The position numbers were made by a program, and so were the translations under genes. A stretch of 64,000 bases of DNA from Melanocharis versteri (lineage: Eukaryota > Chordata > Aves > Passeriformes > Melanocharitidae): NCBI GenBank assembly GCA_013397845.1, contig VZTG01009179.1:872073-936072 (forward strand), in the 5' to 3' direction. Shown here one piece after another: positions 45,341 through 57,850 of the stretch. The notes beneath the pieces are model-generated. The model saw nothing but the letters and a program-made list of their open reading frames with translations. It was not told where the DNA came from and did no database searches. Positions within the stretch are counted from its first letter, which is position 1; each line of letters begins with the position of its first letter.

Positions 45341-46430
45341 TAGAAATAAGGAAAGAAAACGGAACTTTACTCTTAAGTAGCTGCCTATTGACTGTCTCGA
45401 TCAATGGGGAGGTCACTTTGGGCACACACGCGAGCGGGACACGTCCTTGGCTGAAACACGCACCCTGACAGACCCAGGGAGGCAATTCCCAGCCTCTCAC
45501 TCCTGCTTCTGCCGAGTCCCACCTTTACTCCTTCCGACACCACTGTCTCACACTCCTCCAGCCCCACACCACCACCCTGGAGGACACCACCCAGCCATTG
45601 GTCTGCGCTCAAGAGGTGACACAATGGAAGCACCACGGGCTGATTTATCTGGGCTGGCACAAACTCGGTATCTCCAAGATCTCTCCTCCCTTGTCAAGTT
45701 GGATTAAAACCAGACAACGAAAGTATTGAATGCTCAGCCATGGGCCTAGAAAATCATTGGGAAGGGTGGAGCCAGACCACAGCGCAATGCACAGCCCCGC
45801 TCCCCTGCCCACGGCCTCGGCATCGCAAACCTGCTGGATTTCACCTCCAAAGCCATCCAGCTGAGTTTAATAGCCAGGGCAGCAAGGCACTCCAGCTTCT
45901 CACTGCTGCTGACGCCAGCCATAACTCAGGCTCCACGCTGGAAAGCCCACAGAAATCTTCCAAGAAGTGCAAGAGCTCAGAATCTGGCTCTACTTTGTAG
46001 GAGGAGTTAAAATGCAGTTCCCTGCTAGCTCAGCAAGACGGGGTCACGCAGAGGCTTTGAAAGGCAACGCAAAGCAGCTGGACAGAGATGGCAGAAGGTG
46101 TTAGGCCTGACCCAGTCTGAACAGCCTACACACCTCAGGTGACAAAAGCCATGCACAGCATGAGACAAATCCCAGCGAAACGTGGCTCCCACCAACTCTG
46201 AAAACCTGGCAAAACAGCACAGGTAACTCGTTACCAGAGCTGAGGAGAGAAGCTAACGAGGGGCTGTAGATGAATCTGTTGCCACAACTTGAGGTTTTGG
46301 GCAAGGTGTAAAGGTAAGAGCTTGTCCTTCGAAGAGCAGAAATGCTGATTACCTTCCAACATCTGCCTCTGACAGCTTCCAGCTCCTGTGTGCACCACGC
46401 AGAGACCTCAGCCCAGCCACGCTGAGCTGA

Positions 46431-46444
46431 CACACACACACACA
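46431..46444. repeat. Short CA dinucleotide repeat
   Basis: Seven CA units after GAGCTGA. The only dinucleotide run of note in this part of the window. Confidence 0.9.
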
Positions 46445-46904
46445 GGCCAGTTGAGAGGTGACTCTCAGCGTGCCCCCTCCAAAGATGTCCTGGTAAACTA
46501 AGGAGGCTACACCACAAAGTCCTTTCAACCAGCCACCCAGAAGCCCCACATTACATTCTCTTAGAACAAAAATTCGGAACAAATTTCAGCAAAAGTGATT
46601 TTTAACTAAACCTTACAGTCTTATTTGCTCTCCCCCCGCCACCTCCCCTGCAAATCATACTGGAAATGCTCCAAGCAGGAACCTTCTTTGTGTCTGTGCA
46701 TGTAAAACTTCCAAGTACATGCTAATTCAGTTTAATTATGGATTTACTTCACTGGCTGCATCGCTAATGCCAGAAACAGCCAATATTTGCAGCCAAGGAA
46801 ATGAGGAAAAAGGAAAGCAAGGTTTTCCATGCTCGTGTCCCTCTCAAGCCCCATCCCTGCGTCCCCATCCTTTCAGAACTTGGTGTGCAGGAACACCGCA
46901 AAGA

Positions 46905-47240
46905 TAACCTGCTCTTTATTTGTACAATTTATTAGATAATCTCCTTCTAATCGAGAACTAATTAAAGGAAGTGAATGCTTGGTTGGAAACGGGGATTAAA
47001 ACGTGGATAATTATCATAAACGCTACATTTGTTGTTCCAGCCTGCTCTGTTCTCCTCCTCCCCTCTCCCTTTCCCCCCAGTCCCTCTCCCAGGCTGCTCC
47101 TGATAATGCTCAGACCGTCTCAGAGGGGGTTTGCTTTCACAATCAATTATTTTCTTTTTTGTCTCCCTGGCTAATGTTTCGTTTGTGTGAGAACATTAAC
47201 GAGAAGTATTTTCTTTTCCCTGTAAATTCATTTAGATGAC
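46905..47240. promoter_or_regulatory. Candidate conserved non-coding element, two AT-rich cores
   Basis: The left core has GCTCTTTATTTGTACAATTT, ATTAGATAATCTCC, TCTAATCGAGAACTAATTAA and GTGGATAATTATCATAAACG. GATAATTATC (47006-47015) is a perfect 10-bp palindrome. A C/T-rich spacer follows. The right core has ACAATCAATTATTTTC, AATGTTTCGTTTGTGTG, GAACATTAACGAG and TAAATTCATTTAGATGACAG. Preserved CpGs (ATCGAG, AAACGC, TTCGTT, AACGAG) in AT-rich DNA suggest constraint. Confidence 0.45.
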
Positions 47241-47370
47241 AGTGACAGAAGGTGGGGAGGTGGCAGCTGTAGGAAAAAAAGAGGAAACAGGAACATTTAA
47301 CCGAAGCTTATAAATTATTTCATCTTCTTCAGACAATCCAGATCTGTCACTGCTCTGTGTGCAAGGGGAA

Positions 47371-47395
47371 TTTTTTTTCAATTTTTTTTTTTTTT
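47371..47395. repeat. T-rich low-complexity tract
   Basis: T8 (47371-47378), CAA, then T14 (47382-47395). Simple sequence with uncertain length. Confidence 0.9.
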
Positions 47396-49479
47396 GTCCA
47401 AGAGTTCCTCACCGGCACGAGACATTGATGTATGTGGGAGGCTGACGAGAGAGTCTCAGCACAGCTTTTTTCTGCCTGCTCCCCTGCCAGAGCTGCTGCT
47501 CCACTAGCAAGGACCACGGCCACAGAGGTCTCGTCAGACAGAGTATCTAGGTCACAGCCAGCAAGGAAAGATTTCGTTTAACTAGTCCTGCTTGGCTAAA
47601 GCAAATTTTTAAGCCTGTGACCAGACAGGCAGAGCCTATTGCTTTGCTGTAGTGTCCACACAGGACCACTTCTTGCTCAGGCAAAGATTGTGAGGAGCAG
47701 GAGGTGGTTCAGGTCAAGCCACACCACCTTCAAGTGAGGATTTTCAGCCACTTGCATTGGCTGATGTGAGGCTCCATTCCCACAGTGATGTTCTGCAAGC
47801 CCAGGGCTGATGACCCAGCGGATGGGAAGGACGGATGCCGCAGGATGCAGAGCAGTTCCTCCCTCCCTGGATCAGATGTTAACCATGAGAACATAAATAA
47901 TTGCTCCTTTAAAAGTGCCCTAGCAGGATAAAAGGTGAAAATGAGAGCAGGTCCCTCAATAGCTGGACACCAGAACAAGACAGGGGTGTTGGAACCATGG
48001 CCAAGATCAAAATGTGCCGGACAATTTTTGTGCCTGGATTGTTTATTGCTTAATCCGCAATAAAAGTGCTAAAAGCACAGAAGTGACAGGAGATTCTACT
48101 TTTCTTTACTTCTAAGGAGGAGAAAGGCTCTTCCTGCCTAACCTGTATGTGGCATGTCATAGTCCAACCTGATGGCGTATCACCCTCAGTCAGTCCCAGG
48201 AATTTGAATGGAAGGGGTGCCTAAGGGATGAGACAACCCCCAGCTGGGAAAACACTTTGAAACACTGTCACTTAGTTTAAGTGATTTTTGCTTTGGGTAG
48301 TCTTTCCACCAGTCCTGGGAAGAAGGGGTGCTTCAAGGGGCTGGGTGTGCACCAGAAAGGGCACAGAGAGGTTTCCTGTCCAAGGCCAGCGTCTCTCACA
48401 CCACCACTGCCACCAGGGATTGTCCCCACTAAAGGGGGACAGCAAAACAACTCCGTGACAAAGAGCACAGGTCTTGACACCCATCCACTCCACGGCTTTG
48501 GTAAAACACCTCTGACCTAAAGCCAGGCTCAGCTTTGGCACAATTCAAACCAGACCCAGCACAGATTTTCCCCCACGGATCAGGGAACTCCCGATTTCCA
48601 TCCAGCCTGGAGAGAAGCGCTGTGTACAAATGCGCAAGGCGTTAGCAGGTTGTTAGTTCTGAAAAATTGGAATTATTCCATTTCAAAGAGATACGTAATG
48701 CATAAGCGTCTGGGCTCATCTATCTTTCTCATCATCCCTCCTGCCTTGAAGTAAGGTCTTGCTCTCTAAGAATCTAGACAAGAAAAACACTCAAACAAAA
48801 TGAAAAGCAACCTGGCTGGTGATATATATAAAAGATGACATCTCCAGAAATCCCAGACTTCAAAGGGGCAGCTTTCAGCTCATGACTATCCACTCCCTCC
48901 AGCCCTCAAGGCTAGTGTCATAATTCTACAGGCACAGGAATCATTTGATCTCTCCAAATGGCAGCCCAGTGGTCCGGCACACTTCTGGATGTCAAAAAAG
49001 TCTGCACTGCCACCAGCAATATTCTGCAGGGGTTGGTCTCTGAAAGGACAGATTGAGGTGAAACAATTGAAAGAGTCAGTGGCAGGAGGAGGAGGGAGGG
49101 GAAAAGGGTATTTGGAAGGACAGTCGCAGGCTGAGGGACTTTGTGGCCTGGTTTGTGCAGGGTTGATGGCCCAGGGGATCATCAGAGGTTCCCAGGTGTG
49201 CCAGCCATTCCAGTGTGGTGAATTCACATTCCAAGGACTTTCCCCATCTCACACAACACCTGTGGCTCATGTTTACAGGACTAGGGAAAGCACATGGGAC
49301 TGGTCACAGGAACACAGGTCATGTCCTTGTCACCCCAGCAGCACAGGGAAGCCTCCATTCCCCTCCTCCAGAACATGCTGCAGGTCCCAGCCCCCCCCAC
49401 GACATTCAGGCAGTGGGTGAAGGCGAGGGGACACAAGAACCTGCCAAGATAAGTAATTGGCTGCCTGCTGGTGAGAACT

Positions 49480-49565
49480 CTTAATTAGAGGCTTTTCAGC
49501 AACGAAATGTTTATATGGAGTTAATGTATTTACTTTGATGCACACACACTGTAATAAACAGGCAC
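49480..49565. promoter_or_regulatory. Candidate conserved non-coding element
   Basis: AACTCTTAATTAGAGGC is a near-palindrome centred on TTAATTA. It is followed by AGCAACGAAATGTTTATATG, GAGTTAATGTATTTACTTTG and CACTGTAATAAACAGGC. GTAATAAACA is a forkhead/HOX-like word. The island is short and sharply bounded. Confidence 0.4.
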
Positions 49566-50189
49566 AGGCACCGTTCCTATGCTCCAGCAATTAAAGAAGC
49601 GTATTGCAAACAAACACAGCCACCAGCTCCCATGGGTGGGCTCCCACAGTCCCTTTCCCCCATGGCCCAGAGCATCCCTGAGAGATGGGATGACCCCAGC
49701 TTTTCCAGGGCAATGCCCTGGGTGACCGTGCTGCTGGAGCAGGGTTCCTTAGTCCAGGTGGGCAAGAAACATTCCCCCATCCAGCCTGGAAAACAATAAA
49801 TTGAGCCTGGTTTTCATATTGCAGGCTGGGGAAAATAGCTCCTTGTAAGCAGGGCATTGGATTGTGCACTGGCTGCAGTTTCTGAACAGATTGGGGATGC
49901 TGCACTGCCGCAGTTTAATAGAGTCAGTGTTTATTCCTGTGTGGGAGAAACACTCCATTATCTGGCTTATTAATTGTTAGTTAAGTAATGGGAAGGTGCC
50001 CAGAGCAGGAGATGAGCCCTCATCACTTGTTATTAGCTCAGAAACCAGCAGAAATAAAGTAACTGGAGATAAATTATCCCGAGTGCTGCCCCAAGTACCG
50101 CAAACTGACAGATCTGCTCAGAGGGGAATTCACAGAGAGCTCTCAGGGGGGAGTGGGGAAGAGATAGCAACAGTCAGTCCAGTTGGATA

Positions 50190-50390
50190 GTTCTTTTTTT
50201 AATGAAAAGATTTCATCATCTTTGATTGTGAACACCACTTTTCATGGCTGGGATCACATGGATATTCATGGCTGAGAAGGTATCCCTGCTCCTGTAGGAA
50301 AATTCAATTTATTAGTCTATCACTGACAGCGAGACAGGTTTTGTATTGGTAGCTTAATGCTGCACAAGAGGGGTCATTTTTTATTAAAAA
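50190..50390. promoter_or_regulatory. Candidate conserved non-coding element with TCF-like site
   Basis: TTTTAATGAAAAGATTTC, CATCATCTTTGATTGTG (TCF/LEF-like ATCTTTGAT), CACATGGATATTCATGGC, AATTCAATTTATTAGTC, TATCACTGACAGCGAGAC and TATTGGTAGCTTAATGC. ATTGTG and ATTGG words are SOX/CCAAT-like. Function is inferred. Confidence 0.34.
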
Positions 50391-51257
50391 AAGCAACATG
50401 CAGCTGCAAACAGTCTGGCCTGGTCACTGCAGGGCTCTGATAACCTCAAAAAACACAGGCAACCCCATTATCCGCAGTGAAGTCTGGGGCAGGGATGGGA
50501 GCATCTACAAAATGAGTTTAACAAGGACAAGCAGCCAAGAAACCAGCAATGAAAATGCACAAGACTCTGCCTTGAACCCCAGAAACCCTCGGGTGTTTTC
50601 ACTACACAACATTGCAGTAGCTCCCACATCTAAACAAGTAAAATTCAAGAGCATCCACATTCATTTCCCCCAAATCCATCCTCCAGTGGTGGCCACGGAG
50701 TCATAATTTGCTAATCCCCATGCAGGGGATCAGCAGAAGTTACCATTCATTTATCAGACCCACAATTCCATAGGAAAGCAGAATGCCACAATCCACAGCA
50801 TGAAGAAATTTAGCTAAACTAATGCATTTTGTGACATAATTCAGGAGAGGCAGAGTTAAAATAAAAAGGAAAGAAAGAGCTGCCCTTCCTTGCAGCCATT
50901 TGCCTAGAAAACATCCCAGCAGCCTTTCTACAGCATGTACAGTATTTTTACTGCAGTTCTGGAGGAAGATACAGGGGAAAAGGATAGGCCAGGAGCCTGA
51001 GCCAGCACCAGCAGCACATTAACAAACCCTAGGAAAGCAGCAACAGCCAAAGCTTGGGTCTAACCTTGCACTTGGAGCTGAAATTGAACCAAGGCCATCA
51101 CCTGATTTAGGAGAGCACAGAAGCACCTGAGGCAGCCCTCCACACTCTGCTCCCCAGGGAGGCAGCCCCTAGCACCAAAACAGACATTTATGGATACTCC
51201 AGACTGAGGGTCCAGCCCCAAATTACTTCTTCCCTAGTACTTTACAGCAGTTAAAAA

Positions 51258-51400
51258 ACACAGAAGGGTTTGGGTTGTAAGGGACCTTAAAGCTCATCTC
51301 ATTCACCCCCTGCCATGGGCAGGGACACCTTCTGCTAGACCAGGTTGCTCCAGGCCCTGTCCAACCTGGCATTCCAAGCTTTATTCACAGTGTCCCTAAA
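51258..51400 (-). mobile_element. CR1 LINE 3' end fragment, minus orientation
   Basis: GGTTTGGGTTGTAAGGGACC, TTAAAGCTCATCTCATTCAC, CCCCTGCCATGGGCAGGGAC, CTAGACCAGGTTGCTCCAGG and CCTGTCCAACCTGGCATTCC are the plus-strand view of the CR1 3' end, close to the common avian consensus. About 143 bp is kept. The right edge near 51400 is where similarity fades. Confidence 0.9.
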
Positions 51401-52484
51401 ACAGCAAACTGTTCTCATTCCAGTCTCCATCCTTGGAGTTTTCCTCCCCCGCTGTCCCCACAGCAGACACTCAGCAGCTCGAAGTCACCCCACAGCCCAG
51501 AAAAAGCCTTGCTCACACCACAAAGTCCTTTCTTTAAAGGAGTTTTACAAGACTTGTACACTTTGGAGCCTTATCTCTTCAGATAAGCATCTCTCACTCC
51601 ATGTTTCATTTAATTCCTTCTAGGAATACAGCCATAAACACCGTTTCATCTGCATCCTGCAACAGAGCACCCCAGATCCAAGCTCATTCCCAAAAGTATT
51701 TGTTTGTGAGAGAAAAGACTGCCAGCTCCTAGCCCTAGAGAACTCCAAAAATGTTGCATCTGGCTCAGCCTCTTCACTTGCTTGTGTATCTCAAGTCAAA
51801 ACAGAAGAATTCCTTAAGAGCAGCAGCCCCTCTGAGAAACTAATTACCTCCAATCTGCTCCCACATCCACAGACTCCAAATATTTCCTACCTGCCATCCC
51901 AAGTTTTCAAGTTTCCTCCAACTTCAGCTTCCAGAATAAAGCAGAAAACTCCAGGAGTGCCTTGCTCCTGCTTTTATAAGCTCTTGCAGACACGAAACTG
52001 TTCACAGGTGGGCTAAGCAAGGCAGCCCAATTAGGCCTCCCTAACAAGAGCCTTTCATTTAAGTGGATCCAGGTGTACCTTTCCACTGCCGAAGGTGCTT
52101 CCTTCTCTGCATCTTCCCAGAGAGGGTACTCCACCTCTCAATTGCTTATCACTTGAAGAATGCTTTGCAAATGCTGTATTTTCCTGCCCCTATCTTGGAA
52201 CTTTGAGGGTCTGTAATTCATTTGAAGGTGCCAGGGTTTGAAAAGGAGCTCTCTGTTCATGGGGACGACCTGGTAACACAGAGGTAGATGAGTTTCAGGT
52301 GAGATGAAAGGAGATAGACAAGGCAGAGAGAGGCTTTCCTCGTGCTATCTCTGCATACTGATAATCTCTGTTGTTAAGGCATCATAGGGCTCTTCTCTGG
52401 GATAAATTGTGAGGTGGTTTATATATGAAAATACAGCACCTGCCCTCAATATAAGCATTGTGTAAGAAGAGCTTTTCACGAGAG

Positions 52485-52729
52485 CATGGAGGGATAGAAT
52501 TTAGGATAAATATTAGGAAAAATTCGTCCCTGTGAGGATGGTGAGGCCCTGGCATATCTTGCCCAGAGAAGCTGTGGCTGCCCCATCCCTGCAAGTGTCC
52601 AAAGCCAGGTGGGACAGGGCTTGGAGCAATCTGGTCTAGAGGAAAGTGTCCCTGCCCATGGTAGGGGTTTGGAACAAGATGACCTTCTAAGGTGTCTTCC
52701 AACCCAATCTATCCTGGGTTTCTATGAAT
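52485..52729 (+). mobile_element. CR1 LINE 3' end fragment, plus orientation
   Basis: AATATTAGGAAAAATTCGTC, GATGGTGAGGCCCTGGCAT, CTTGCCCAGAGAAGCTGTGG, CTGCCCCATCCCTGCAAGTG, TCTGGTCTAGAGGAAAGTGT, CCCTGCCCATGGTAGGGG and ACAAGATGACCTTCTAAGG follow CR1 3' sequence in sense orientation. The end is degraded (CTGGGTTTCTATGAATT). It is about 245 bp, 5'-truncated, and carries no reverse-transcriptase part. Confidence 0.9.
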
Positions 52730-55700
52730 TTTTTTCCTGCATATAGGCTGCTCATGAATGCTCTGATCTCAGATGTGAACATCTCTCTGGATGCACATTC
52801 ACATCTTGCCTGTGGAAGATGATCCCATCTCTCTGACTTTTCCCTTCCCAGCCTCTCTGGCTCAGCCTCAGCCTCTGAACTTCAGACTATTTGTACTTAA
52901 TTTTTTCATCATTCACAGGCATTTAGTGCTGTTCCTGCAGGTTCAGCTGCGTCCCTCTGTAATTCCATCCCTTTGCAAGTCTCTTCTCCGCTGTGCTGGG
53001 GATGAGAAGAGCTACACTGCAGTGAGTTTGTGCTAAAACTTTTGCAAGGATCTAGCTTAATTGGCTGACAGGTAGAACTGGAGAACACTAAAGACATGGG
53101 GAGGACATTAGCATTGGAGGTAGAGCAGGATGGATGCCAGGAAAAAAGCTCCATGTCAAAAGGAGCTGTCCCCAGCTCTTCCTCTCGCTGCTCCAGAGTC
53201 GGTTTTGTCTTGGAAGAAACTCTCACGTACACTGTGATTTTTGTGAGAGGCAGGGACCAGAAAGGTGGGCAGGAGTGAAAATCAATCAAGATTTGTCAAA
53301 TACATGGGAGAACTCATTTTTATGAGATAAGTGCCTTCAGAGGAAGCGTTGGTAGACACCTACCACATGTTCAGCCTGCTTAGTGGCAAAGTACACACCA
53401 TTAATCACTGTCACTCCAGGGGGCCGGCTTCCCACTGAACCATCTCCCAAGTTTCTCCCTCTTTCAGCCATCCTCTGCCCTCCCAGGAAGATGAGCTGCA
53501 TTCACAGACCTGTGAGCCTGCAGATCAGGCTGATGCTCTTGGCAGCTGCCGTACCAACCCCTCATTTATTTGGTGCTGAGCCGCCCACTGTGCTTCAGCT
53601 CCACTGAATGGATGCTCATTTTATTCAGGATAATCAGCAGTGTGGGCTAAAACAGTGCTAGAGCCTTCAAGGACCTGAGTAGTCCGAGGAATGGAGTAAG
53701 TGATGTGCTTTCCAGACATCATCTCCAGCCTCCTCCAGCTGCCTCCTGCTCCCCAGTCTATTACTGCAGACCATCATAAGCTGCTGTGAGGCTTTGTGGT
53801 GTCTTACACTCACCCATCCTGAAGATGAGTGAGGGGACTTCGGCATGGCAGGGTGAGGGGACAGCCTGGTCCTAAGGGATATTCACAATGGACTCCTCTT
53901 TTTCCATGTGTCAACCCATTTTCAGGCTGAGATTTTTTTTCTGTCGTACCGCAAATCTTATTCCCACATTTTAATAGCCTGAATTGAGGGTCTCAGCTCC
54001 CTTATTTTCAAGGTATGGCCCCGGGCAGTCACGTTGATAACACCTGCTGGGTTAAATATTGCAGCTGGGGAGTGGGGAAAACTGGTTTGTGGCAAGAGCT
54101 ATGAAGAGCCTGTGGATTGCACTGTCAGGAGGAGAAGGAGAGAAAGAAATGGCTTGGAAGGCAGAAAAAGATCCTATTTTCAGGTCCTAAGCCAGTTACC
54201 ATCCCTAGGGATTAGCTTCATGGAGGGAGCAAATTGCCCTAAGCCCTCCTGCCACGGGGCTCTGCTCTGCACCCCTGAGCTGTCACCAGGGCCGTGGCAT
54301 GGGATTAGGGAGAGACAGGATCCACGGAGTTCTGTTCCTTGCAGCAATCCCAAAGCCTCCTGGCCGGGCAGGATTACATCCCTCACTTGATTTAACAGAA
54401 CCACAAGGACAGACCGGCAGCGAGGACCATAAACCCACTCCCACTGCGCCAGTCACAGAAAAGTTGTTGAGTCAAGAGGTGCAGCTCTTGCTGATCCAGG
54501 CTCAATTTCCCGGCACGGCACATCCCAGGCAGGGCTTGCTGGGGTTTGTTTCCTGCTTTCCCTCTCACCCTTTCATACGCATTCCCTGCCTCTGGAGAGC
54601 TTTCTGCTAGAAGGCTGGAATAGCAGCAACCCTTCCCCATGGCCCCTTCTCTCCAGGTGACTGGAGATGGTACCACAGTTTTGGGAACGCCTTTATTTTC
54701 CACGTAACATCATGACTGACTTCCCTGTGTGCGTGAAAGCCCTGCACCCAACACGAGGGGCAGCTGCCAAGGCTGGGAGTTTATGAGGGGCTTGAGACTC
54801 TGTTGCAGGCTGTATTTTGGAAAAGGGGGTCCCAGCCAGACACAGAAGGCCCAAGAGGTCTCTGGATCCCTTCTTGAGGAGGGAGGGATTCAGATTCCAA
54901 TCCACTAATCTCTGTGGCAGGGACTGCTGGTGGCACAAACCAGAAATGAGAGGGAAATTGGGGTGAGATCCTCTAGACCAGGGAAAAGGAAAACAACAAA
55001 GACCAAGAGAAATGAGGCCAAGCAAAAACCCTGCTCCATCCCCACCTCCCCCATTCAGGGTTGTTTTACAAAGGAATCTGCAGAGTCACAAGAATCTGAG
55101 CTTTTTGGGTTACAAAGGGCCCATGTTCCCATGCCAGGGATGGCACCAAATCCAGAAACTGCAGAAACTCCAGAGTGAGGGCAGTCCAAAATTATATTCA
55201 ACAGCTTGTAGCAGTAAAGGAAATCAAGGACCTAGAGCTTAGTTTTATGGGGCTGCTGTCAGCAGATGAATAAAAACTCATGGCATGACTCCATGCAAAT
55301 CCAGGGCACCAAAAAACCCCACAGATGATGGATTCTGAGGTTATTGAACAAGGAGAGAAGGAAAGATGAGGGAAATTAATAAAAATCAGGCTGCCAATGC
55401 CCCAGACTGCTTTTCTCTCATCCTAAAAAGCACAAGAATTCTGAAAATTGGGTGGAGATAATCAGCATTAAACAAGCCAAGGTTTTTAACTTGGGTTTAT
55501 CTTTCCTTCTCAATTCCTACATCGGAGAAAGCAAGAAGCTTTTGAATGCTATATATACAAATATTTTTTATAGCTTCTTGTTTTCCCTTTTGCTTAGCAC
55601 TGAATAAAGGTTTGACTCCTACATCAAACCCTCCAGAGCCCAGCCAGGGAATCCCCAGCCAAGGTTATCTCGTGGCTTACGGACTATGAAAGAAATGGAT

Positions 55701-56529
55701 TGTGGCAGTAATTACAAAAACCCGCTTATTTCTGGGTGCAGGAGTTTCAAGGGATGGGCTGGAGGTGTCTTCTGGCTCTCTCTGGCTCCAAAAAGGCACA
55801 AGCCAGGCTGAGCTGAAGTCTCGTTATCATCCCTAGGCACAGAAGCACTTCGGAAAGGGTGATCAGAGGGATGTTGTCACCACCTCCCAGCCTGGGTTAC
55901 TTCCTTCCCTCAGAATGTGGTGACCCCCAGACAGAGCTGGCAAACGGGAGGGTGAGAACACTTCCCAATCTGCTAAAGTCAAACCGCATTGTTAAACAGC
56001 TGCTTCTCCCCAGCCCTTCTGCTCAGAAACCAGGGATTTACCCAGAACAAAGGAGAAGCAGAGAAAGAGAAAAACCTAAAATCTTCAGATGCAAGTATTT
56101 ATTTGCAGGTGCTAAATGATTTCTTGATTAATTCTGCAACCTGCTGCTCACTCTCTGCTTGGTGTTTCATGGAGAAAGTATTTTAGCTTGACAAAGAACT
56201 CCTGGGCTGGAATGTGCCTGGTGTGGGCAGCAGGGCAGTAATTGGCTTGAAAAACAAAACAGTGAGGAAGAACATGAAACTAATCTGAAACACTTTAAGC
56301 CAGATAAAGGCTTTGCTTTACCATAGGCACATGTCTAAACTTTTCCAAGCCTAATAAAGAATTATCACTGCAGCAGATGTTAAACACGAGCCTTGCTTCA
56401 AGGGGAGGAGGGCAAACAGGAAAGAAATGACCTGCCTATAAATACAGTTACCAAGGTAGGCTCTCAAATTCCAGACTTTCACATCCCTCTGTTTTACAGT
56501 GGGATATCACCAAAATTACCATGACAATA

Positions 56530-56842
56530 CAAAGGGAGCCCACAGGAAAGATGGAGGGAGCCTATTTGCAAGTGACAGGAAAAAGGGGAACTGGCTTCCA
56601 ACTGAAAGAGGGTAGTGTTAGATGGGATATTAGGAAAAAACTTTTCACTCTGGGGGTGGTGAGGCCCTGGCACAGCTTGCCCAGAGAAGCTGTGGCTGCC
56701 CCATCCCTGGAAGTGTCCAAGGCCAGGTTGGATGGGGCTTAGAGCAACCTGGGGTAGTGGAAGGTGTCCCTGCCTTGGTAGAGAGGTGGAACAAGGTGAT
56801 CTGTAAGGTCCCTTCCTTCCCAGTCGTCCTATGATCCTATGA
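56530..56842 (+). mobile_element. Longest CR1 LINE fragment, plus orientation, with terminal repeat
   Basis: From CACAGGAAAGATGGAGGGAG through AACTGAAAGAGGGTAG, GATATTAGGAAAAAACTTTT, GGTGGTGAGGCCCTGGCACA, CCCTGGAAGTGTCCAAGGCC, GGTTGGATGGGGCTTAGAGC to ACAAGGTGATCTGTAAGGTC. It ends in CCTATGATCCTATGATT, two copies of the CR1 3' octamer. This is the best-preserved copy in the window at about 313 bp, still only the 3' end. Confidence 0.92.
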
Positions 56843-57442
56843 TTACAAGAAAGGAATGGCTATCCCAGCCTTATCCTAGCAGTCCAAAACAGGATTTGAA
56901 CACAAGATCCCTCAGCAGATTGTCTTCCCAAGTCCCCAGCCTTGCCATTTGCTCCAAGGAGCGCGCAGAGAAATAGGCAGCAGGTGCAGCATTTCTGGAG
57001 ACAGTAACACAATGTAAACCATTACATCAGGCTCCTGCCTGCCAGGGAAAAGCCTGGACACGGGAAGAGGTGACATTCTGAAATCCTGGGTGTTTCAAGC
57101 AGTGCTTTTTAGTTTATTCATGAATAACTGCATGGTAAGGGATCCCCCTTTCCACCCTGGGACAAGCCTTACTCAAGCAATTTATTACCTCTTCCAATCA
57201 AAATAAAGCAGTAAAAAGAAGATAATCAGGTCTGTGACAATTTAATTATCACCCTCCTAAGGCGGCTGCCCCACCCCGACCCCTTTGGGGAGCCCATGGT
57301 GTGCTAAACCCCAGGAACTGGCCAAGACCTGCTAGGAAGTCAGCAGCAAAACATCTCCATCCTCTGGAGACAGCCTCCTCTTTCTGTGCATTGCCTTTCT
57401 AGTGTGGAATTTGAATTCCAAGCCAGGAATCCAAATAAATAC

Positions 57443-57455
57443 AAAAAAAAAAAAA
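57443..57455. repeat. A13 homopolymer
   Basis: Thirteen A after CCAAATAAATAC. Not preceded by any recognisable LINE or SINE body, so it is not read as a retroposon tail. Confidence 0.9.
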
Positions 57456-57699
57456 TTCAAAGAACAGCCTTAAAATTTTTGCAGCACCCTGCCAGTGGTC
57501 CATATGTAGGGAAACACATCAAGGATGGGCCTGTCTATCAGGCCTGAGGAATTCCCTTTTTTTGTTCTATCAGGGATGCCAGAGCAGCTTGAGGTACAAA
57601 CTCACAGATAGGAGGAATGATGTGTTTTCTAGAAAGGAAGGGGCAGAGAGACTCCTCTGGCAAAATAAGTCAGCTCAGATGGTGCTGGCTTACAGGCCT

Positions 57700-57850
57700 C
57701 TTCCTTTAAATTGATTAATAATGACACATTTAAATGGACAACATAAATTAATTTCTGAATTGCACCATTAGTAAGTAATTAATTTCTTTGCTCTGTGAAA
57801 CTAAGATATCACTGTTATCTAAATCTATAAAGAGAAGAAATGCTGAACGA
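57700..57850. promoter_or_regulatory. Candidate conserved non-coding element
   Basis: TTTAAATTGATTAATAATGA, CACATTTAAATGGACAAC, ATAAATTAATTTCTGAATTG, CACCATTAGTAAGTAATTAA and TTTCTTTGCTCTG form a nearly continuous TAAT-rich island. ACATTTAAATG is a palindromic word. Composition drops to roughly 25% GC, the lowest sustained level I notice in the window. Confidence 0.4.

Larger units (their letters stand above)
43351..49475. other. Non-coding block with two islands
   Basis: No gene is supported. Islands at 45240 and 46905 and simple repeats are separate entries. AT-rich patches without clear order occur at 44850-44950 and 48660-48720 (GGAATTATTCCATTTC, TACGTAATGCATAAGCG). From 43,600 to 44,640 and from 47,650 to 48,500 I see ordinary filler. 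TATATATAAAA at 48823-48833 is noted but not called a promoter. Confidence 0.5.
49476..57105. other. Non-coding block with three CR1 fragments
   Basis: No gene is supported. The islands at 49480 and 50190 and the CR1 copies at 51258, 52485 and 56530 are separate entries. A small patch at 49960-50095 holds ATTAATTGTTAGTTAAGTAATG and AAATTATCCCGAG. A perfect octamer ATGCAAAT at 55293-55300 lies alone in filler. The stretch 53,350-55,240 shows no repeat or motif cluster I can support. Confidence 0.5.

Noticed and set aside
48823..48833. TATATATAAAA resembling a TATA box
   Set aside because: Isolated AT dinucleotide run with no initiator, CpG context or downstream gene.
57443..57455. A13 run as a retroposon tail
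   Set aside because: No LINE, SINE or processed-gene body precedes it, and no flanking duplication is seen.
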